Assembly: GCA_946477505.1 (NCBI GenBank)
Contig: CAMKYP010000156.1
Span: 1-8,352, forward strand
Length of the DNA stretch: 8,352 nt
Origin: an uncultured Dechloromonas sp.
GTDB lineage: Bacteria > Pseudomonadota > Gammaproteobacteria > Burkholderiales > Rhodocyclaceae
Reading direction: 5' to 3'
Shown: in pieces, positions 1 to 7,327 of the stretch
Position numbering within the stretch: position 1 is the first letter of the stretch
Layout: each line of letters begins with the position of its first letter
The notes under the pieces: generated by a model
Database searches by the model: none
Told to the model about the DNA's origin: nothing
What the model saw: the letters and a program-made list of their open reading frames with translations, nothing else
Position numbers and translations under genes: made by a program

Positions 1-492
1 CTCCCAAGTCGCATCATCGCCCGGGAGTGCATTGCGATCCTGACCGCGCCGCTGCTCTCCCACTTCCTGGACAGGGTTCAGACCATAGACGACGCACGCT
101 GCCGAGAATTGGCTGAGAGCCTGCACGCTGATTGCGAAGGCCTGACTCCGGTGATCTGGGACAACCGCCTGAATGCGACCGAAGCAACCGCTTTGTGGCA
201 AGCGCTCATGCACAAGCAGTCAATATACCTTGGCGATATTCTGCGCGATGGCGCCGATCGTGAACGTCGTCTGCCCGTCGTGCCCCTGCTTGTCGAGCGA
301 GGCAGCGACTACTTTCTGTTACCGGCCGCAGATTTCAGGCTGCAGGCCGGTGACCAGCTGTTGTTTGCCAGCCCTCTGGCAGCCCAACGCAATCTGGAAC
401 TGACCCTGCGCAACGCCAATGAACTGGAGTATGTCCTGAGCGGCCGGGAGCATTCCGGGAGCCTGCTCGGCAAACTGCTGGCCGCGCGCTGA
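1..492 (+). CDS. K+ channel/transporter regulatory tail (RCK/TrkA-C type), 3' part only
   Basis: The reading frame is open from the first base of the window to the TGA at 490-492, giving 163 residues of a protein whose start lies outside. The last third resembles an RCK_C (TrkA-C) domain: the stretch YLGDILRDG, then LPVVPLLVERG, FLLPAADFRLQAGDQLLFAS. This is the usual pattern in which a basic or polar patch is followed by 'xxGDxLl'. The first 35 or so residues (ARECIAILTAPLLSHFL) look like the end of an RCK/TrkA-N nucleotide-binding domain. Such proteins gate K+ channels or Trk/Kef-type transporters at the membrane by binding nucleotides. Whether an ion-channel membrane part precedes it cannot be seen. 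It converges on the response regulator gene with only 6 bases between stop codons and no terminator hairpin there. The RCK assignment rests on pattern alone and is moderately sure; the exact transporter class is unknown. Confidence 0.6.
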   Translation, partial: LPSRIIARECIAILTAPLLSHFLDRVQTIDDARCRELAESLHADCEGLTPVIWDNRLNATEATALWQALMHKQSIYLGDILRDGADRERRLPVVPLLVERGSDYFLLPAADFRLQAGDQLLFASPLAAQRNLELTLRNANELEYVLSGREHSGSLLGKLLAAR

Positions 493-498
493 CGGTCC

Positions 499-1491
499 TT
501 ACTTTCCACGATAACGCACGATCAGGTCGCGGCGGTTGTGGGCACCGGTCTTGATGAAAATCTGTTCGATGTGGCTACGTACCGTCCAGAATGAAATACC
601 CATCTCGCGGGCGATTTCCTTGTCGGTTTTGGCAGCCAGTATCCTTTGGGCAATCTCGCGTTCCCGCTGCGACAGCAGGGACATGAAATCCTGTCCTTCG
701 GCCATCGGCAATACTGGCTCGGCGTGGGATAGCGCATGAGTACGAAGAAGCTTGGTCAGACGCCAGATGAACTCTTCGGGGGAGAAGGGCTTGTTGATGA
801 AATCGTCCGCACCGCTTTTCAAAGCCAGAAGCCGCCGCGGCAGATCATCGTAGCCCGACATGACGAGGATGGGCTGCAGGCCGTCCAGATGGTGTTCGCG
901 AACGTCCCGCACCATGCTGATTCCGCTCTGAATCCCCTCCAGAACGACATCGACGATGAGCAGTTGATATTTTCCCCGGCGATAAAGGGCCAAACCGGCC
1001 TTGACGCTGGTGCACACATCGACCTTGAGGCCGAGCGCACGGCACAAATGCACCACGTAGCTGGCATGCGACTCCGAGTCCTCGAGCAAGAGAACCTGGC
1101 CACTGAAATGCGCCTGCTTACGGTCCGCCACATAAGCGGCGATAAAGTCGCCCAATGCCCCCGGGTCGCGCCGCAGAAAGACCTCTGTTGCCCCGGCACG
1201 CATCGCCACGTTGGCCAGCGCACGGTCTTCGTTTCCCGTGACAAAAGCGACGGGCAGCATGGCCGTCTCGATCGATAAGCGAACCGCCTCGATCAACTGG
1301 AGACTGTCGCCGTCGGCCAGCTCATTGGCCACGATCATCAGTGCATAGTCATCATCCAGCATGCGCAGAGCCGCGGCTTCCCCGGAGCAGGAAACACAAC
1401 CAAGCCCGTGTTGGGCGGCCAACTGCTGAACGATCGCCAGTTGGGTTGGTGAGGGCTCTACACACAGCAATTTTTGCATCTGAGGCGGCAT
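499..1491 (-). CDS. Dual-receiver response regulator with LuxR/NarL-type HTH
   Basis: This is a cytoplasmic transcription regulator. Counted from the possible GTG start at 1500 (333 residues), receiver 1 spans about 9-127, receiver 2 about 134-255 and the LuxR HTH about 272-333. Receiver 2 looks functional: acidic pair E140/D141, phospho-acceptor D184 (LLIVDVVLEG), S215 and K237 (INKPF). Receiver 1 is degenerate: where the Asp is expected there is LMIVANE (A58), and the conserved Lys position is Arg (FLRRD). The HTH has the family hallmarks SQRERE, TDKEIAREMGIS and WTVRSHIEQIF. ATG at 1491 is chosen; GTG at 1500 and ATG at 1479 are in frame, and none has a strong Shine-Dalgarno. No histidine kinase is in the window, so it is an orphan here. 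A palindrome and a TAAAAT -10-like element lie just upstream (1516-1565). The protein type is secure; its target genes and signal are unknown. Confidence 0.9.
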   Translation of the reverse strand: MPPQMQKLLCVEPSPTQLAIVQQLAAQHGLGCVSCSGEAAALRMLDDDYALMIVANELADGDSLQLIEAVRLSIETAMLPVAFVTGNEDRALANVAMRAGATEVFLRRDPGALGDFIAAYVADRKQAHFSGQVLLLEDSESHASYVVHLCRALGLKVDVCTSVKAGLALYRRGKYQLLIVDVVLEGIQSGISMVRDVREHHLDGLQPILVMSGYDDLPRRLLALKSGADDFINKPFSPEEFIWRLTKLLRTHALSHAEPVLPMAEGQDFMSLLSQREREIAQRILAAKTDKEIAREMGISFWTVRSHIEQIFIKTGAHNRRDLIVRYRGK

Positions 1492-1515
1492 AAACAGCAC
1501 GTCCGGTTGTTTGTG

Positions 1516-1528
1516 TTGATTTTATCAA
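1516..1528. promoter_or_regulatory. TTGAT-N3-ATCAA palindrome (FNR/CRP-like half-sites)
   Basis: The plus strand reads TTGAT TTT ATCAA, a perfect 5+5 inverted repeat in the AT-rich gap upstream of the response regulator. The half-sites equal those of the FNR consensus (TTGAT-N4-ATCAA), but the spacer is one base short, so a true FNR site is doubtful. It overlaps a TAAAAT (minus strand, 1519-1524) that could be the -10 of the regulator gene. A protein bound here would probably repress. It may also be chance in AT-rich sequence. Confidence 0.3.
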
Positions 1529-1543
1529 TTTATTTAATCGCTC

Positions 1544-1565
1544 CTACCCCTAACTTTAGGGATAG
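1544..1565. promoter_or_regulatory. 22-bp near-perfect palindrome, probable operator
   Basis: Arm CTACCCCTAA (1544-1553), a 2-base centre CT and arm TTAGGGATAG (1556-1565) pair at 9 of 10 positions. It sits between two divergent genes, the LuxR-type response regulator and a small unknown gene. The left half TACCCCT fits the heptamer style of NarL-type regulators (TACYYMT), and dimeric LuxR-type regulators bind such inverted repeats. The centre lies about 42 bases upstream of the start site predicted from TAAAAT (1519-1524, minus strand). It lies at a similar distance from one predicted from the poorer TAACAT (1584-1589, plus strand). That spacing suits activation. The palindrome is observed; its role and the binding protein are inferred. 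Confidence 0.5.
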
Positions 1566-1617
1566 ACCCAAGCTGCCAATCATTAACATCTGACTCAAGA
1601 TCTTGCGCCAGCCCCGA

Positions 1618-1956
1618 ATGAACGACCGAATGAAACATGTCCTTTCATCGCTCCACAGAGCCCGTCTGAACCTGGAAAAAAATTCCGCTTCCAGGCCGGA
1701 CGTGCACTTGGTCGTTCACGATCTGATGCGCGATCTGATCGAGGCCATGGGACTCACGCAAAGCTGGGAAACGACACCCCTGTCCACCGACGAAATCTGG
1801 GAGCGGGACTGGCTGTACGACCTGGTCGAAGGACTGACCGACACCTGCTTCAAACTCAGCGAATCCCCTCCTGACGAAGTGACCATGGCTTTACGCACGC
1901 GTCTGGAGCGTGCCATTGAAGGGGGGCAACGCCCCTCGCCTCCGATGCACGCCTGA
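1618..1956 (+). CDS. Small protein of unknown function (112 aa)
   Basis: I do not recognise this protein. It has no signal peptide or membrane segment, so it is probably cytosolic. It looks mostly helical, with an amphipathic N-terminus (HVLSSLHRARLNLEKN) and an acidic middle containing LMRDLIEAMGL, STDEIWERDWLYDLVEGL and CFKL. It ends in a proline-rich tail (RPSPPMHA). Codon use is GC-rich at third positions like its neighbours, and no larger competing frame is present, which supports a real gene. ATG 1618 is chosen; TTG 1603 and ATG 1630 are in frame, and none has a clear Shine-Dalgarno, so the start is uncertain. It is divergent from the response regulator across about 120 bases that contain the palindrome at 1544-1565. 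It may therefore be controlled by that regulator, which is an inference from position only. Confidence 0.6.
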   Translation: MNDRMKHVLSSLHRARLNLEKNSASRPDVHLVVHDLMRDLIEAMGLTQSWETTPLSTDEIWERDWLYDLVEGLTDTCFKLSESPPDEVTMALRTRLERAIEGGQRPSPPMHA

Positions 1957-2025
1957 GCCGGATCACGCAACCGTTCCCTGACGCCGAGTACCGGCTTCAT
2001 ACCAGAGTCTACGGTGCTGGCGTCA

Positions 2026-2200
2026 TTATTTGAAGAATTCTTCAATCTTCCTCAGCAACGCCTTGCCGGCGTATTGGCAAAGCGGCACCGGCTTCGCATC
2101 CTGCGGAACACTGACGGTGTGATCGAGTAATGGCGCCCCCTAGCACAACGCTCGCGGGCCGCAGGCCGGCCAACAGCACACCCACGACGCCACATTCCAA
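2026..2200 (-). pseudogene. Possible frameshifted remnant of a small exported protein
   Basis: On the minus strand, 37 sense codons (2139 down to 2029) end in TAA at 2026-2028. They read like a natural C-terminus: LLDHTVSVPQDAKPV, then PLCQYAGKALLRKIEEFFK. Third positions are mostly G or C. A TAG directly precedes this frame at 2140-2142. The neighbouring frame upstream, read from about 2200, is hydrophobic like a signal peptide (GVVGVLLAGLRPASVVLG). The two frames would join if the run of five G on the minus strand (plus strand C at 2136-2140) were four. This could be a decayed gene, a sequencing error or a coincidence. No good start codon or ribosome binding site is visible, and I do not recognise the family. 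Confidence 0.25.
2030..2045. repeat. Perfect 16-bp palindrome
   Basis: TTGAAGAA followed by TTCTTCAA forms an uninterrupted 8+8 palindrome in the gap after the first small gene. It coincides with the last codons of the possible remnant gene on the minus strand (IEEFF), so it may be only a by-product of coding sequence. It has no loop and no T tract, which argues against a terminator. A protein binding site is possible. Confidence 0.4.
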
Positions 2201-2314
2201 CTTTGTATCGTTTTGTTTCGCTATTCCGCAAGGCTCAACCTTTAATGCGGCATGACGTTAATAGAGACGTGACAGGCAGATTTTCCGGGGTACCCAACAC
2301 ACAGGAGCGGCATC

Positions 2315-2626
2315 ATGACCTACTGCAGCCAACTGGATATCGAATCGCTCGCGGCAACGGCCAGCCGGGCGGCCGCCTACATCGACGACTGCGACAGCGG
2401 AGCCCGCGAGGTGCGCCTCGACCCTAACTACTACCAGGCATGCAGCACTGTGCTGATACAGATTTTCAAGGTCTGCGATGCCCAACACGACTTTCCCATG
2501 CTGCTCGAACACTCTGCAGCAGCACGCGAAGTCGACCAAGCACTGCGCATCGAACAGCAGATCAACAGCGACCGCGCCGCTCATTGTCCTGAGCTTGAGG
2601 CCATTCTTCGGCGCAACCCGCGCTGA
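2315..2626 (+). CDS. Small protein of unknown function (103 aa)
   Basis: I do not recognise the family. The start is well supported: AGGAG at 2303-2307 lies 7 bases before ATG 2315. The protein has no signal peptide or membrane helix and is acidic and probably helical. It has an alanine-rich N-terminal helix (LAATASRAAAYIDDCD), a middle part VRLDPNYYQACSTVLIQIFK and a second helix (EHSAAAREVDQALRIEQQIN), and ends in ILRRNPR. Four cysteines (C4, C26, C43, C53) and a fifth near the end (C90) are spread out, with no CxxC motif. It precedes hldC by 115 bases on the same strand but is probably a separate unit. The gene is likely real from its ribosome binding site and codon use; no function can be proposed. 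Confidence 0.7.
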   Translation: MTYCSQLDIESLAATASRAAAYIDDCDSGAREVRLDPNYYQACSTVLIQIFKVCDAQHDFPMLLEHSAAAREVDQALRIEQQINSDRAAHCPELEAILRRNPR

Positions 2627-2741
2627 CTCGGACTCCGCCCTTCGGACCCTCCCGCAACCGGATGACCGGCCGCACTCGCTTTTCATGCAGCCGCGACTCA
2701 AGAGGCACTAAAATGGCAACATTGCCAACGACCGACACACC

Positions 2742-3230
2742 ATGCCCTACGCCCAACCCGGTTTCGAAACCAAAATCTGCCCCCCGGGGCAACTCGCCGC
2801 ACGTGCAGCCCAACTCACCCGTCCACTGGTGTTCACCAACGGCTGCTTCGACATCCTGCACCGCGGCCACGTCACCTATCTGGCCCAGGCAGCGGCCCTC
2901 GGCGCCACCATGGTCGTCGCGCTGAATACCGACGCATCGGTGAAACGACTGGGCAAGGGCGATGACCGCCCGGTCAATGCCCTGGAAGACCGGCTCGCCG
3001 TCATGGCTTCGCTCGGCTGCGTCTCGCTGGTCACCTGGTTCGATGAAGACACGCCGCTCCAACGCATCTTGGAATGCCGGCCGGAAATTCTGGTCAAGGG
3101 CGGCGACTGGCCGGTCGACAAGATTGTCGGCTGCCAGGAGGTTCGTGGCTGGGGTGGCAGCGTTCATTCGATCCCCTTCATCCACCAGAAATCGACAACG
3201 GCGTTGCTGGAAAAAATCCGGCGACTCTGA
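2742..3230 (+). CDS. hldC: D-glycero-beta-D-manno-heptose 1-phosphate adenylyltransferase (HldC/RfaE2)
   Basis: This cytosolic enzyme joins ATP and D-beta-D-heptose 1-phosphate to ADP-heptose, the precursor of the inner-core heptoses of lipopolysaccharide. The 162 residues are a single nucleotidyltransferase domain. FTNGCFDILHRGHVTYL (31-47) holds the HxGH signature (H40, H43), LNTDASVKRLGKGDDRP (61-77) follows, then LVKGGDWP (117-124), and the typical C-terminal STTALLEKIRRL. The length matches the stand-alone form; in enterobacteria this domain is fused to a kinase (HldE), which is absent here. ATG 2742 fits the family N-terminus but lacks a Shine-Dalgarno. A better AGAGG-spaced ATG at 2713 is in another frame. 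A diguanylate cyclase gene follows after 17 bases, suggesting one transcript. The identity is nearly certain. Confidence 0.95.
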   Translation: MPYAQPGFETKICPPGQLAARAAQLTRPLVFTNGCFDILHRGHVTYLAQAAALGATMVVALNTDASVKRLGKGDDRPVNALEDRLAVMASLGCVSLVTWFDEDTPLQRILECRPEILVKGGDWPVDKIVGCQEVRGWGGSVHSIPFIHQKSTTALLEKIRRL

Positions 3231-3247
3231 ACCAGAAGAGCATGCCG

Positions 3248-4366
<1,119 letters not shown>

Positions 4367-4368
4367 GC

Positions 4369-4395
4369 GCCAGCCACGGCTGGCACCCGGCTTTT
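4369..4395 (+). terminator. Weak intrinsic-terminator-like hairpin after the diguanylate cyclase gene
   Basis: GCCAGCC (4369-4375) and GGCTGGC (4378-4384) form a perfect 7-bp GC-rich stem with a 2-base gap, 2 bases after the stop codon. A short TTTT run (4392-4395) follows 7 bases later. The late, short T tract makes it a weak rho-independent terminator at best. It lies in the 27-base gap between two convergent genes, where a terminator is expected. Confidence 0.4.
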
Positions 4396-6286
4396 ACAGA
4401 ACGACCTGCGTACCCAGTTCGACGACGCGGTTGCTCGGAATGTTGAAGAAGGCCGTCGCCGAACCGCCATTGCGGAACATCGCAATGAACAGTTTTTCGC
4501 GCCAGAAGGCCATTTCGGAACCGAGGCGGGGAATCAGTGTCTCGCGACCGATGAAGTACGAGGTTTCCAGGGAGCTGAACTCCAGCCCCGAATCGGCACA
4601 CATACCCATGGCCAGCGGGATATCCGGCTCATCCTTGAAACCGTACTGGACGATGACACTCCAGAAATTCTCCTTGAGCTGATGCACCTCGACCCGGTCG
4701 ATATCCGGTACATAGGGCACATCGAAGAACTGCACCGACACCAGCACGACGCGCTCATGCAGCACCTTGTTGTGCATCAGGTTATGCAGCAGCGCATGCG
4801 GCACGCCTTTCGGATCGGCATTGAGGAACACCGAGGTGCCGGCCACCCGTGTCGGCATCGACGAAGCCAGCGACTCGATAAACATCGACAATTCGAGACG
4901 CTCGCCCTTCAGGCGGTCGGAGAGCAACTGGCGGCCGCGCTTCCAGGTCGTCATCAGGATGAAGACCGCCATCCCGGCAACCAACGGGAACCAGCCGCCA
5001 TCGGGAATCTTCAGAATGTTGGCGGTCAGGAAGACCAGTTCGACTGCGAGGAAGCAGGCAAACAGCAAGCCGGCCCGGATCCATCCCCAGCCCCATACCT
5101 TGGCGGCGACGACCGTGGCCAGGATGGAAGTGATTACCATGTCGCCGGTCACCGCAATGCCGTAGGCGGCAGCAAGGTTGTTCGACGATTTGAAACCGAG
5201 CACCAGGATCATCACCGCGATCATCAAGCCCCAGTTGACCGCCGGCAGGTAGATCTGCCCCTGCTCCTTTTCGTTGGTGTGCTGCACTTCCATGCGCGGC
5301 ACGAACCCAAGCTGCATGGCCTGGCGGGTCACCGAGAAGGCACCGGAAATCACCGCCTGCGAGGCAATCACCGTGGCCAGGGTAGCCAGCCCGATCAAGG
5401 GATAAAGCGACCACTCCGGAGCCGACCGGAAGAAGGAATTGTCGGCCACCGCCGGGTCGGCCAGAATGGCGGCTCCCTGGCCAAAGTAGTTGAGCACCAG
5501 CGCCGGCAACACGAAGGCGAACCAGGCCCGTGAAATCGGCTTGCGGCCAAAGTGCCCCATGTCGGCGTACAAGGCCTCGGCCCCGGTCACCGCCAGCACG
5601 ACGTTACCCATGGCAACCAGCGACATGGCCTTGTTGGCGAGCAAGAACTCGTAACCGTGGAGCGGATTCAGCGCCGCCAGGATTTCCGGATGACCAACGA
5701 TATTGTGGATGCCAAGCAGGGCCAGCACGGAAAACCAGATCAGCATGACTGGCCCGAAGAAGGCGCCGACCACGGCGGTACCGCTTTTCTGCACGAAGAA
5801 CAACCCGAACAGCACGACGATGGTGATCGGAATGATGAAAGGATGCAGCGCCGGGGCACCGACCTCCAGCCCTTCGACAGCCGACAGCACCGAAATGGCC
5901 GGCGTCACCATGCCATCGCCGTAGAACATCGCCGCACCGAGCACGCCGACGATCATGATCCACTTGGCGTGGTGCGGCTTGTCCTGAACGGTATGCAGCG
6001 CCAGCGCGATCAGCGCCATGATGCCGCCCTCGCCCCGGTTGTCGGCGCGCATGATGAACGTCACGTACTTGACCGAAACGACAATGATCAAGGCCCAGAA
6101 GAACAAGGACAGGCTGCCGTAGATATTGGCTTCGTTGACCGGGATCGGGTGATTGCCGGCAAAGACTTCCTTCACCGCGTAGAGTGGGCTGGTCCCGATG
6201 TCGCCATAGACGACGCCCAGGGCGGCCAAAGCCAGTGCGGCGAAACGCTTGCCGGTAATATCGTCGACCGCGTGTTGATTGCTCAT
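4394..6286 (-). CDS. kup: Low-affinity K+ uptake transporter Kup (K+:H+ symporter)
   Basis: The protein sits in the inner membrane and imports K+ together with H+. The 630 residues are close to the usual length (622 in E. coli). The N-terminal GVVYGDIGTSPLYAVKEVF (24-42) is the hallmark of the KUP/HAK/KT family, followed by MRADNRGEGGIMALIAL and FYGDGMVTPAISVLSAVEG. About twelve hydrophobic segments fill the first 450 residues, and a soluble C-terminal domain of about 180 residues completes the K_trans architecture. Nothing is truncated. The ATG at 6286 has an AGGGA about 10 bases upstream. The short repeat GGAA/TTCC (6287-6299) directly before the start could pair over part of that site. It lies 128 bases downstream of the HDOD gene and converges on the cyclase gene. 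Confidence 0.97.
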   Translation of the reverse strand: MSNQHAVDDITGKRFAALALAALGVVYGDIGTSPLYAVKEVFAGNHPIPVNEANIYGSLSLFFWALIIVVSVKYVTFIMRADNRGEGGIMALIALALHTVQDKPHHAKWIMIVGVLGAAMFYGDGMVTPAISVLSAVEGLEVGAPALHPFIIPITIVVLFGLFFVQKSGTAVVGAFFGPVMLIWFSVLALLGIHNIVGHPEILAALNPLHGYEFLLANKAMSLVAMGNVVLAVTGAEALYADMGHFGRKPISRAWFAFVLPALVLNYFGQGAAILADPAVADNSFFRSAPEWSLYPLIGLATLATVIASQAVISGAFSVTRQAMQLGFVPRMEVQHTNEKEQGQIYLPAVNWGLMIAVMILVLGFKSSNNLAAAYGIAVTGDMVITSILATVVAAKVWGWGWIRAGLLFACFLAVELVFLTANILKIPDGGWFPLVAGMAVFILMTTWKRGRQLLSDRLKGERLELSMFIESLASSMPTRVAGTSVFLNADPKGVPHALLHNLMHNKVLHERVVLVSVQFFDVPYVPDIDRVEVHQLKENFWSVIVQYGFKDEPDIPLAMGMCADSGLEFSSLETSYFIGRETLIPRLGSEMAFWREKLFIAMFRNGGSATAFFNIPSNRVVELGTQVVL

Positions 6287-6370
6287 GGAATACTGTTCCC
6301 TGACTATCTGGCGGCCTTCTGTCCGAGCCGCTCAAGCTACTAATTTCAAGACCCGGCGATACGCACGCCG

Positions 6371-6390
6371 ACGCAGGCCGCGGCAGGCGT
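6371..6390. repeat. Interrupted 20-bp palindrome between the HDOD gene and kup
   Basis: ACGC-AG-GCCGCGGC-AG-GCGT pairs with itself except at the two AG positions. It sits in the 128-base gap between the HDOD gene and kup, beside other GC-rich partial repeats (GCGTACGC at 6393-6400). No T tract follows on either strand, so it is not a classical terminator. It could be an operator for kup, an RNA hairpin or simply GC-rich intergenic sequence. Confidence 0.3.
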
Positions 6391-6414
6391 AGCGTACGCG
6401 CTCGTCAGCCTTAC

Positions 6415-7263
6415 TCAGCCCCCCAGGGCGACCTTCAGCGACTGGACTTCCTCTTCGGACTCCTCGACGATTTCGGCCAGCGTCTCGGCATCGAACAAGG
6501 TATCGAGCATCGAGGTATCGACGGCGCCGTCGAGTTCCGGGTCGCGCCAGCAGGAAGTGCGGTTGGCAATCTTGTTGGCGACGTAGAGCACGTCCGACAA
6601 ATTACCGACGGACTCGATCTCCCGATCGGTCTCGTGGTCGCGCACCGCCTCCAGCACCGGCTCCGGCGAGCCCAGCGCCGACAGCAGTGCATGACCGATG
6701 TTGTCGTGCCAGCCAACAAGCAGGCCGTGCAACTCGACCTTGTCGTTAACCAGCTCGGGAAAGTTGGCAGCGCGGGACATCAGGTAGAAGACGCCGAGAT
6801 CGTGCACCAGCCCGGTGAACATTGCCTCGTCGCCATTAATCCTGGCCAGCTTGCGGGCCAGGACGCGACACAGTGCCGCGACATGCGAGGTGTGCTCCCA
6901 CAGGCGCTGCGAAATTCCCTCGAACGGCTGCATCTGCTTGGACTTCAGCAACTGTTCCATGGCCACGGCAAAGGACACGGTGCGCACCGCCTCCATGCCG
7001 ACCCGGACGATGGCGCTCTTCACATCGGCGATCTCGCGGCCGCTCGGGTTCAATGCCACCGAGTTGGCCATGCGGATGATCTTGGCGCTCATCAGCGGCT
7101 CGGCGCCGACCAGCTTCGCCAACTGCTCGATACTCAGGTTGGGGTCCTTGAGCGCGCTGCGCACCTGGAAGGTGATGTCGAGGAAGGTCGGGAAGGTAAT
7201 CTCGGAACCCGACAGGTCGCGGGCGATGTCTTCGAGAACCTTGAAGGTGACGGCGTTGGTCAT
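6415..7263 (-). CDS. HDOD-domain signalling protein
   Basis: The 282 residues are one HDOD (HD-related output) domain, about 22-235, with a short acidic C-terminal tail (EIVEESEEEVQSLK). Signs of the family are FPTFLDITFQV near the start, LVGAEPLMSAKIIRMANS (51-68), the VKSAIVRVGMEAVRTV block (81-96) and LVHDLGVFYLM (152-162). Several HD-type residues are retained: H124, H154/D155, H186 and H210. Most HDOD proteins have lost part of this metal site and act as signalling adaptors, so hydrolase activity is possible but unproven. No receiver, GGDEF or membrane domain is attached. ATG 7263 has AAAGG about 7 bases upstream. It lies 64 bases downstream of ssb on the same strand, with stem-loops between. 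The exact pathway is unknown. Confidence 0.88.
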   Translation of the reverse strand: MTNAVTFKVLEDIARDLSGSEITFPTFLDITFQVRSALKDPNLSIEQLAKLVGAEPLMSAKIIRMANSVALNPSGREIADVKSAIVRVGMEAVRTVSFAVAMEQLLKSKQMQPFEGISQRLWEHTSHVAALCRVLARKLARINGDEAMFTGLVHDLGVFYLMSRAANFPELVNDKVELHGLLVGWHDNIGHALLSALGSPEPVLEAVRDHETDREIESVGNLSDVLYVANKIANRTSCWRDPELDGAVDTSMLDTLFDAETLAEIVEESEEEVQSLKVALGG

Positions 7264-7292
7264 GGGATACCTTTGAACGGGTGTTCAGGCGA

Positions 7293-7318
7293 AGCCGGGA
7301 ACCAAAACGCCCCCGGCT
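7293..7318 (-). other. Stem-loop between ssb and the HDOD gene
   Basis: AGCCGGG (7293-7299) and CCCGGCT (7312-7318) form a perfect 7-bp GC-rich stem with a 12-base loop, 9 bases after the ssb stop codon. On the minus strand no T run follows, so full intrinsic termination is unlikely. It could weaken read-through or protect the 3' end of the ssb mRNA. A second small hairpin, TGAAC-GGGT-GTTCA (7274-7287), lies just ahead of the ribosome binding site of the HDOD gene. Confidence 0.35.
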
Positions 7319-7327
7319 ATCGTCGGG

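Larger units (their letters stand above)
1957..2314. other. 358-base intergenic stretch without an intact gene
   Basis: No convincing complete gene lies here on either strand. It contains a perfect 16-bp palindrome (2030-2045). It also holds a possible broken minus-strand small gene (about 2026-2200) and the leader of the small plus-strand gene starting at 2315. A TTTAAT at 2241-2246 could be a -10 element for that gene, but no good -35 hexamer is found at the right distance, so no promoter is claimed. Confidence 0.5.

Noticed and set aside
736..1278. 180-codon open frame on the plus strand opposite the response regulator
   Set aside because: It is antisense to a clearly conserved two-receiver protein, has low-complexity composition and no ribosome binding site. 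Long opposite-strand frames are common in GC-rich genes.
1516..1528. Calling a genuine FNR/Anr box
   Set aside because: The spacer is 3 bases instead of 4, so it is reported only as a palindrome with FNR-like half-sites.
2030..2045. Rho-independent terminator at the 16-bp palindrome
   Set aside because: It has no loop, is AT-rich and lacks a following T run on either strand.
2562..3185. 207-codon minus-strand frame opposite hldC
   Set aside because: The plus strand encodes a complete HldC with all signatures; the antisense frame has no recognisable domain.
4682..6343. Long plus-strand open frames (up to 283 codons) opposite kup
   Set aside because: They are rich in His, Gln, Arg and Asp with no protein-like motifs, and they mirror the codon bias of kup.
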